NCBI GenBank assembly: GCA_005406025.1 | Contig: BGZK01000478.1 | Span: forward strand, 248,001-312,000 | Reading direction: 5' to 3' | DNA length: 64,000 nucleotides | Source: Eumeta japonica | Lineage: Eukaryota; Arthropoda; Insecta; Lepidoptera; Psychidae | Part shown: positions 59,706-64,000 of the stretch, piece by piece | Layout: every line of letters starts with the position of its first letter | Position numbering within the stretch: the stretch's first letter is position 1 | The notes under the pieces: generated by a model | The model's input: only the letters and a program-made list of their open reading frames with translations | Told to the model about the DNA's origin: nothing | The model's database searches: none | Translations under genes and position numbers: made by a program

Positions 59706-60837
59706 ATAATTATAATGGACAAAGCGATCATATTCCTAATGATATTTTAATACATTATTTTGATAATTAAATCTAGTACAATCGTTGTAAAAAATGTCTA
59801 AGTGGTAGATTTTTGTAATAAAAACAGCTATTTAATGAAATTAAATTTAATATAGAGAGCTCCTCAAGGCTCATGAACATGTCATTCCAAACTTAGTAGC
59901 TGCAAGACGAAAACTAGCACGTAATGTACAGTTTCAGCCCTTACGAGTACTGTACAGCTGAGTATAGCCTCGAATATGTTATTCTTAAAATGCAATCTAA
60001 ATTACGACTCTATAAGAATACCTAAATTACGACCCTCATTAACATGCTCCGAGTAATCGCCGTTCAGAGAAATCTATGAATGTTTAGACAATATTTTACT
60101 TCCGCTGTCAAGTAAAAGACAAATAACACAGTGCGGTTAAGTTGAAAAATATTTTTCAATACTCTAAATACGATACGCATTTCATTTTTCGTGATGTTCC
60201 TATGCGTTTTAGGCAACATTTGAACTTCGTAAATTAATCATAGTATATAACAAAACAGATGTATCACTTTAGAACTGGCGAGTCTCAGATCGTAGACAGT
60301 AAACGTGGAGAGCGGGTAGGGCCAAATTAGCATGCGCATAGCATGTATACAGTATTGGTTGTAATATAGACTTATTGTATATATATGTATTGTCGTAAGA
60401 GTGGGTGACATGTGAGGTATCCGAGCTACGTGCTCACAAATGAGGATTCGCGTTCATTTTAAAATTAGACTAGAATAGAATATTCGAATCCGAGCTCGCG
60501 GATAACAAATAAATGGGGACTAGAAAAAAGAACGAAGAAAGGGGACGAGGGCTGATGCCCGAGTGCACAAGTTTCAATAGTGATAGAAAAAGGGATTGTT
60601 ATAATTTATTTTAATGAATATAGTATTGAGAGTAATAAGGACAAATATTGAAGATTCGATCAATAAATACATTGATCTAAAATGAAAATAATTTTTCATT
60701 TTGAATACTTGAATCTTTGGACTTCATCCAAGATCCTCTAGGTACTCCGCCCAGAACTATGTCCCACAATATATATAATACACTTTTTTTTTTTCAATAA
60801 ATTAATAGAGAGAAAATTATTTTAGCCACATGGGTCT

Positions 60838-61310
60838 ATCAGATCCTAAAAACTAATCATGGCCAAAGAGCATCTCAAGACATTTCCAGCAAACCAAAAC
60901 AATAACTAGGATTCGTTGTCTCATTATAGAATTCTGATAGAATCAAACTTCCAGTTCCATTATCAGATCCATCATGAATAAATTAAATCTCAAAATATTT
61001 GCAGTCAACCCAAACATGGATAAGATACGTTGTTCCGTTACGAAGTTCTAGTGCCAAGCTGCTGCTTCTCTCAACAGAATCTGAAAACATTCATTTCAAG
61101 ACAATTCCAAAAAACCCAAACATCAAAAAATATTTTCACCGTTATGAAATTCCACTACCAAGCTTTCAGCTCTATGATTAAATCCTAAAATTCATGATGG
61201 CCAAAGTAAACAATTTCAACAAACTCGAACGCGGCTAGAATTTGTTATTAGGTTATGGAGTTCCTGTGCCTATCTTCTTGCACCATCATCAGATCAATCT
61301 AATGATACCA
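60838..61310 (+). repeat. diverged tandem repeat, ~110-130-base unit, about four copies
   Basis: Each unit carries: atcagatcc or atcagatcaatc, then catggccaaag or catgatggccaaag, then aaaccaaaaca or aacccaaacat, then aggattcgttgt or agatacgttgt, then gaattctgat or gaagttctagtgccaagct. Copies start near 60838, 60958, 61075 and 61180. The 60-codon plus ORF within is low complexity. Confidence 0.5.
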
Positions 61311-61405
61311 TATTATTGTATTGTCATTAGTAGTATACATAAGTCTAACGATGATCCGACAATTAAAAGTGTGTGATATGTGTTGCCCACATATGACCTA
61401 TAGAA

Positions 61406-61607
61406 CATATGTGGCCAACAGCCGGCCCACTGTAAGATTTGATCCGGCCCGCGAGACATTTTGATAATGTTTGATATCTATCGTTAAAAATTATGAATAT
61501 ACTACTTTTAAATACTTCTTTAGAATACACCTACTTTGAACGCGGCCCGCGAAAGTATTTGCACACTAAAGTTTGGCTCACAGCATGTCAAAGGTTGCCC
61601 ATACCTG
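61406..61607. mobile_element. hAT-type non-autonomous element
   Basis: About 202 bases with degenerate terminal inverted repeats: left catatgtggccaac; right, reverse complemented, caggtatgggcaac (10 of 14 alike). They resemble the CAGGGGTGGGCAAC ends of hAT elements. The flanks are ctatagaa (61398-61405) and ctatagat (61608-61615), an 8-bp duplication with one change and with T at position 2 and A at position 7, as hAT targets have. Internally it has gatccggcccgcgagacatt and gaacgcggcccgcgaaagt. There is no transposase ORF. Confidence 0.6.
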
Positions 61608-61615
61608 CTATAGAT

Positions 61616-63640
61616 GAACCTAAGAACGTTACTCTTAATTTTTTTGGTTAACGCTTGATTTTACTATCCATAAAATTTTCATATCACGGAGTTATATATG
61701 AAAATATATTCTTAAGGAGTAAAGTCCAATAAATTATGAAGATATTTATGTATACATAATACATAAATTTTCATTAATTCGCAGCGGAAACTGTAAACGT
61801 TTAAATCGCCAATACTTGTATACCTTTTAGATTTATTTTATTTCACATATCTGTATTTAAAAAATATCTAATTCGCAGATACAGACCATATAAGATAATA
61901 TATAAAAAATATATACTAGAATAAAATTACGGAAATTCTTACACGGAAGCAACTAGCAATAGCTACAACTTTTGTTAGTTAAGTTTTTACTGCATTAAAA
62001 TATAGCATTAAACAACGCCGTAACTTGAGCCATTATCATTTGATCACAACTGCCATAAAAATAATCCTGGCCCACGACGAATTCCCTACAGAAATGTAAA
62101 AAACAGTTTTTGCATATTCAAAATTTTGAAATGTTTGACCTATAAAATACGCCAATGTAACCGGTCACAATACGCAAGCCGCAAAACTCAATCAATTCTC
62201 CTTAACAACGCGTCTGCCATTTCGTGACTGAACTAAGTTTTTAAGGAGAATTAACCTAACACGGATACTTCGACCAAGTTCGGTCATTAACATTTATCCA
62301 TAATAGCTTTACGTAATAATGAAATTCTCCAGCGGACTGACTTAATAATTTCCGTTGAGGAAATTCTAAAACAACTTCCTTGGTTACTTAAGCAATCATT
62401 GATTTCTAATTAGATTGTTTCATTGAAGCGACCTAATTAAAATTATAATGAAGGTGTTGTTAATTAAAATGCAAATTTGTAGACATTACCTACAATTCTG
62501 TACAAAATTAAATCAATTTTAATCTGAATATTACGTTATTGGAAGCGTTAACTTCGATGTTACTCTTTGTTACTGAATTAAGTATATGGACCGAAATTCC
62601 GAAAAAAAGGTTATCTTATTTTTTTTATTCCTCTATACTTTCAGCATTTTTAATAGTTCTACATAACTCTTGAACTGGCGTCTAACTTATTTTGGTGTGT
62701 CTTCTCACATTATAAAAGACAAATCTTTTAACCTTGGCTTCATCTAGATAAACAGACTATGGGCGACTGCATTCTTAAATGCTGCAGACGATATCCACAA
62801 AAGCTTGTATAGGCACGTTATCACTTTTGGCACAGCTGATATAATGCCTTGTGCACCAAATTTTCATATTTGATAGTTCACTACTGCAAGGATTCATTGT
62901 AACGTTAGCCACTATCCTTACAGCCACAGCAGGTGACTATCGCCATACCAAGCTTCTAATGTTTCCATTATTCACTCTTATGACATTTGTTTTCCTAATG
63001 CCTCCAAAAATATAAGAACGCTATCACGCAGCCCCAAAGATAATATAGTCTGAGCCTGTTCTTGGTTCCAGTTATTTGCCTTCATCACTGTCTCAAACTA
63101 CAATTTGACTTCGATAATGACGAGGTTTCTTCAAATGGAAATTTAGATGAGAACTGCAGCTACGGAGAATCCGCGTGAAACTTTATATTTTAGCTGGTGC
63201 ACCCATTCCGATACTAGCACAAGGTGTTAGTCGTGGCATTCAATCTTGATGTGATAGCAATCAAATCGGTCATAAACGTCATCAATTTCCTGCCACTCAG
63301 CGTAAATTATCTTAAGAATCATGTTATCTTCTTCTTGGTGTCGAACCTGCACATCACGTCGACGAATCTGCTTCTGAACCTGTTTTCCTTTCGACGTACC
63401 TATTCTGAAGTCTATTCTAGAATCGGGTCCTCTAATCAACGGGTTTGATCCTTAGCTTCCTCTTACAATAGGTGCATCTGCTCTACTCATCCTGTCGATT
63501 AGCCTACTCCCTGATCTACACGAGCAAAATGCACAATTTAAAAGCCGGAGTTGCCGAGGCCGTCAGAAAAAAACGGTCCCCGATATTTCTCCATCGTCCA
63601 CTTAATAAGCCGCAGCCTGTCTTGGGCTTCTTGACTTTAT
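61616..63640. other. no gene seen; homeodomain-motif-rich block at 62030-62540
   Basis: From 62030 to 62540 the sequence is rich in TAAT/ATTA cores and has a POU-type octamer ATGCAAAT (62469-62476) and paired sites such as acctaattaaaattataatg. It may be a conserved regulatory element. ORFs at 63224-63448 (plus) and 63227-63439 (minus) overlap on opposite strands and neither is convincing. Confidence 0.35.
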
Positions 63641-63661
63641 CTCAATTTTACTTTTGATACC

Positions 63662-63887
63662 AAATGTTAGAAAATTACTCTAACAGCGAATGCTTTTCAC
63701 CCAGTCTCAATAGGGTTGATCTATTGAGACTGGGTGAAAAGCATCCGCTGATAAGGTCATTTTCTAACATTTAGTTGACTTCATCTCAATTCCACTTTGG
63801 TTACCAAATGTTAGAAAATGACCCTATCGGCGGATGTTTTTCACCCAATCTCAATAGATCAACGCTATTGAGACTGAGTGACAAGCA
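63662..63887. repeat. two tandem palindromes (foldback-like)
   Basis: The first palindrome has a left arm 63662-63713 (starts aaatgttagaaaattactct), a 7-base spacer ggttgat and a right arm 63721-63772. The second has a left arm 63806-63857 (starts aaatgttagaaaatgaccct), a spacer atcaacg and a right arm truncated at about 63887. The arms are 52 bases with few mismatches. Each is preceded by a related line (gactttatctcaattttact or gacttcatctcaattccact), so the whole is also a direct repeat of about 144 bases. Confidence 0.8.
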
Positions 63888-64000
63888 AATACGAAGAATA
63901 ACAGAAGGTGTACATGCAGCGACACTGGCATGCAATAATTCAATATGGAAATAGTTTAAACATAAAAATAAAATTGACTATCAGTACTCGAACTCCAACA

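Larger units (their letters stand above)
58825..60837. other. upstream flank / 5' intron of the Dpr gene
   Basis: No further coding exon was recognised. The flank holds a GC patch (gccgccgcggcg, about 58911) and a repeat copy at 59395-59705. No convincing promoter is visible. Confidence 0.45.

Noticed and set aside
1..64000. CRISPR array, rRNA, phage or bacterial operon structures
   Set aside because: No regularly spaced identical repeats, no ribosomal RNA motifs and no tightly packed ORFs. The sequence is clearly insect nuclear DNA.

Overview
The window looks like nuclear DNA of a moth or butterfly (Lepidoptera). It is AT-rich and intron-rich, it is full of short decayed retroelement tails and inverted-repeat elements, and it carries one clearly recognisable animal gene. 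Nothing bacterial or viral is evident: there are no operons, no long uninterrupted ORFs, no CRISPR array and no rRNA.

The one confident protein-coding gene is on the minus strand, from 58769 (start codon) down to 40699 (stop). It is a Dpr-family (defective proboscis extension response) cell-surface protein with two immunoglobulin domains. Six coding exons join in consistent splice phase: 58712-58769 signal peptide; 52464-52675 linker and first half of Ig1; 51701-51911 second half of Ig1; 44311-44438 first half of Ig2; 41434-41602 second half of Ig2; 40699-40820 hydrophobic C-terminus. The coding total is 900 nt, giving 299 residues. Its introns hold repeats, GC-rich blocks and a possible conserved element at about 53.56-54.01 kb. 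Such proteins sit on neuronal surfaces and bind DIP-family Ig proteins during synaptic partner matching.

The region 1-40 kb has no gene I can name. It contains: decayed LINE pieces (RNase H end of an R1/Jockey-type element at 22.05-23.2 kb; endonuclease-RT LINE at 24.14-26.59 kb, both minus); a dead mariner transposase at 33.86-34.52 kb (plus); an ORF fragment of a probable retroelement at 38.57-38.78 kb; a tRNA-derived SINE at 39.05-39.34 kb; a TIR element of about 0.93 kb inside a GACAC-like satellite at 12.2-13.4 kb; and many copies of dispersed repeat families, including one with a degenerate GATCCC/GATTCC hexamer body. A short minus-strand coding-like segment with a good acceptor and a stop (35474-35590) may be the last exon of an unidentified gene.

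The region 58.8-64 kb is upstream of the Dpr start. It holds a 5' UTR exon edge, repeats, a hAT-type non-autonomous element with an 8-bp target duplication (61406-61607), a homeodomain-motif-rich block near 62.0-62.5 kb, and a pair of tandem palindromes at 63.66-63.89 kb. Near-perfect inverted repeats with very short loops occur at many places (14.5, 17.5, 19.7, 20.7, 25.2, 63.7 kb). I found no wholly new system. The most useful unknowns are the orphan exon, the overlapping upstream ORF of the Dpr gene, the hexamer repeat family and the palindromes.
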